This document shows, one piece after another, positions 61,441 to 64,000 of a stretch of DNA of 64,000 bases. The stretch is taken from assembly GCF_954871325.1 (NCBI RefSeq), contig NC_088777.1, forward strand, positions 43,439,366 through 43,503,365, written 5' to 3'. Origin of the DNA: Gordionus sp. m RMFG-2023. Its lineage: Eukaryota; Nematomorpha; Gordioida; Chordodea; Parachordodidae. Position 1 is the first letter of the stretch, and each line of letters begins with the position of its first letter. Position numbers and translations under genes: made by a program. Below the pieces are notes generated by a model, which had not been told where the DNA came from, searched no databases, and saw nothing but the letters and a program-made list of their open reading frames with translations.

Positions 61441-62899
61441 CTTTTTGATTTTAAAAATGAGCTCAATATTTTCTAATTCAAAAAAAACATTAAATTATAT
61501 TTAACCAAATTTTTAAATTGCAAATATGATATATTTATTAGATTAATTTTTTTTTATAAGATACAAATTTTTAATTTTTTTTAAAAAGCTGGTAAACTGA
61601 CACAATGTTAATATACCAATATATTTGAAAATTTGCTCATATAAATATAATTTAAAATGATATGTACAATCATTATTTAGAAAACTAAGATGCATAAAAT
61701 CTTAATTTCTTCTTACTTAATCTTAATTTCTTCACTACTTTTTGGCTGTTTAGCCGATACTTAAACGGCCATAAGCCGACCTAAGATACAGCTGAAGAAC
61801 TTAAAAAATGAACACTTTCAAAAAGAAGAATGCGTTTACTTTGAAAATTCGTCTAAAATGCAACGCCGTTCACCATGTATTTTTTTCTCGAATTTTATTC
61901 ACAGACGTGTATAATGTAAACGTGTTTTTAATATATTTATAATGCAATATATTATAATGAAATATAAATAATTGAATTAAGTATATGGAATATTTATAAT
62001 TTTAAATTACAATTTACTTTTTAAATGCATGAGAATAAGAATTAAGTGGTTCTTAAAAGTCTAATGTTGGCAGACCGGAACGATTTCCCCTAAGGGTCTC
62101 TATGGATATTGCTTCTTTGTAAAAAACCTCAAGAGGTAATATCAGAATCCATATGGGATTATAGCTAGGCAGGTGGTTTATATATTTTTGATATTGGATC
62201 TTCAATTTTTTTTGAATGCAAGATTTCCTATATTTTTACTCTTAGGTATTGTCCATTGCACAAATTTTTAATTTTTTAATGTCCATTTCTCTACATTTAA
62301 AAACAAATTAATAATTATATTTTTTCCGATTGCAGATCTAAACTTCCCTCTAATTTTTAAAAAGTAAATAAATGCGGAACATTCTGATAAACACTATAAA
62401 AATTTCAATAAATTATTACATAATTATAAATGTAATATTTATAATGCCTTATTCATAAATATTCGTTTTTCTTTCGTTAATTATAGTTTGCTTCACACAA
62501 TAATATTGTTCACTAATAATATTATGTAATATTCACTTTTAAGATTGTTATAAACATTTTAAAATAAATAATATAATTTTTGGAAATATAATTTCCTTAG
62601 ATCTATTAAGTGATATATTACAAAAAACAAAAAATAACGCCGGTTATACATTTTGCCTCTTTTACCAATCTTTGCGCAAAAAATTTTGTATGCAGTTATA
62701 TTTTGACCAAAATAATTTTATTATGGTAATTTAGTTAGTTTCAAGATAATGATTTTAAAAATTTATTTTGCATAACTAATTTTGATGTTATGGTATTTTC
62801 CGTTTTTTTAAATTTCTTACTTTAGTCATTGCTTTAAATGGTCATAATTAAATCTGCTCTTGAACATCTGTCAAAACATAGTCAAACTTTAGAACAATT
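61441..62899. other. Gene-free stretch
   Basis: No gene or bounded repeat is recognised. Confidence 0.5.
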
Positions 62900-63170
62900 A
62901 TTTTTGAATTTTAATTTCAAATGCCCCATGAAGTTCCAATTGAATCAATTATTCATAAGTAAATTCTTGATTTACATGCAGATGGAATAAATAATTCAGC
63001 CATATCCGAAAAACTCCATTGATCAGAGAAACAACCAGAGTCAATAAATTAATTGATCCCAACAAATCTACTCGCATTTTCAAAAAATGTCAAAATGTGA
63101 CAAGAGATAAACGCAGTTTGCGACCAATTTTATTAGAAAATATCGCAGATCAAATCTTGTTATAGGACAA
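62900..63170 (+). pseudogene. Faint DNA-transposase helix-turn-helix relic
   Basis: Broken frames read ILDLHADGINNSAISEKLH and, further on, DKRSLRPILLENIADQIL. These resemble the N-terminal helix-turn-helix region and linker of Tc1/mariner-like transposases. There are several stops and no catalytic part, so the call is weak. Confidence 0.35.
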
Positions 63171-64000
63171 AAAGGACTTTATCTATCTCTATCTCAACAG
63201 AATGATGGGTTATAAATTTTATAAAGTGATTTTAATTTTTATATCGTATACTGTACTTTCTAGTTTAATGATAGACAAGAAAAAATCTATTGACATTTAA
63301 GCAAAAGGAGAAACGATACTATTTCGCAAAGAAATATAAAGATTAAACCTTTACCGAATGGTCCTAAGTTGTTTTTAGCAATGGGTTTAAGTTTGTATTG
63401 AGATTTTAGAGTATTCGCAAAGTGGTACGCAAGTTAAATAAAGAATTTCTCCTGATAAATTAAAAATGTTTGGGAAAATGAGGTATTTAAACACTGCCAG
63501 GCATCGATCGAGACAATACTAAAAGGCTCCAGTTCGTTATTAGAGCTAAAATTGCATCTCTAAATTTTGACCCACACTAGTATGTGTTATATCCATGAAT
63601 CAAAATGATAATTTTATTTATACTATAATTCTTGGCATATTCAACCTTTTTTCGCTTCAAGTTTTTGTTCATTGGCGCAATTATTTGTATATTTAATATT
63701 GTAATGAAACCTGCCCTATTTTTGGTTATATATTATAAGTAGTGTTAAAAAACTCAATTTAACCAATTTAATATTAAGATTTTAGTAGTGTGGTTAAATA
63801 GTTGGTTTTACCCGACCATGATCTTTGTTAGAAAAAAATGAACCAAAACCACAATAATGGGTCGAACTGGTGGATCAAATTCATAGACCTGAGGAATGAT
63901 CCGAAGACCTACTTTTTATATTTTATTGTGAATATTTTGCTCAATCATATTTTTAAGCATAGAGGACGAATATGTCAACATTAGCATAGAAATAATTATG
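63171..64000. other. Gene-free stretch
   Basis: Nothing recognised to the window end. AAGTAGTGTTAAAAAACTCA near 63738 only weakly recalls the fold-back MITE end. Confidence 0.45.

Overview
The window is nuclear DNA from an AT-rich animal. Canonical metazoan core histone genes end in the metazoan replication-dependent histone stem-loop, and there are SLC16-type transporters and a eukaryotic mobile-element load (APE-type LINE, Ty3/gypsy, Merlin, hAT, fold-back MITEs, tRNA-derived SINEs). The H4 protein starts MTGRGKGG, as in many arthropods and other ecdysozoans, so an invertebrate, probably a protostome, is my best guess. I cannot name the phylum. All recognised host genes are intronless and use the standard code.

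Layout. 0.24-3.65 kb: a nearly full-length LINE on the minus strand. 3.65-8.87 kb: gene-free, with two small TIR elements. 8.87-21.5 kb: a histone locus. A divergent H4(-)/H2B(+) pair (8955-10105) is repeated as its mirror image H2B(-)/H4(+) (20286-21436). The two arms are about 1.3 kb, encode identical proteins and each have a 473-bp promoter gap. The 10-kb spacer holds one H2A(-), a Merlin transposon (13189-15743) and a composite hAT (16438-19818), both transposons with perfect 8-bp target-site duplications. No H3 or H1 is visible. 21.5-25.6 kb: decayed repeats and a perfectly bounded hAT-type MITE. 25.6-35.5 kb: a Ty3/gypsy fossil (25634-35463) with a younger Ty3/gypsy element (29229-33452) inserted in it, each with its own perfect 5-bp duplication. 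35.5-46.5 kb: gene-poor repeats and local tandem duplications. 46511-49098: an intron-bearing hAT with a perfect 8-bp duplication. 49-56.2 kb: gene-free, with five copies of the fold-back MITE, two tRNA-derived SINEs and other small repeats. 57.1-61.4 kb: two tandem intronless monocarboxylate-transporter-like (SLC16/MFS) genes. 61.4-64 kb: gene-free apart from a faint transposase relic.

How the parts relate. The histone genes supply S-phase nucleosome proteins. Their inverted, nearly identical arms with sharply falling flank identity suggest homogenisation by gene conversion. The two transporters are diverged tandem paralogues, probably plasma-membrane carriers of unknown substrate. Most of the rest is mobile DNA. 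I found no convincing evidence of a wholly new biological system. The strongest unusual signals are the mirrored H4-H2B pairs, the composite hAT carrying transposase pieces on both strands, and the clustered fold-back MITEs whose ends resemble those of the local intron-bearing hAT.
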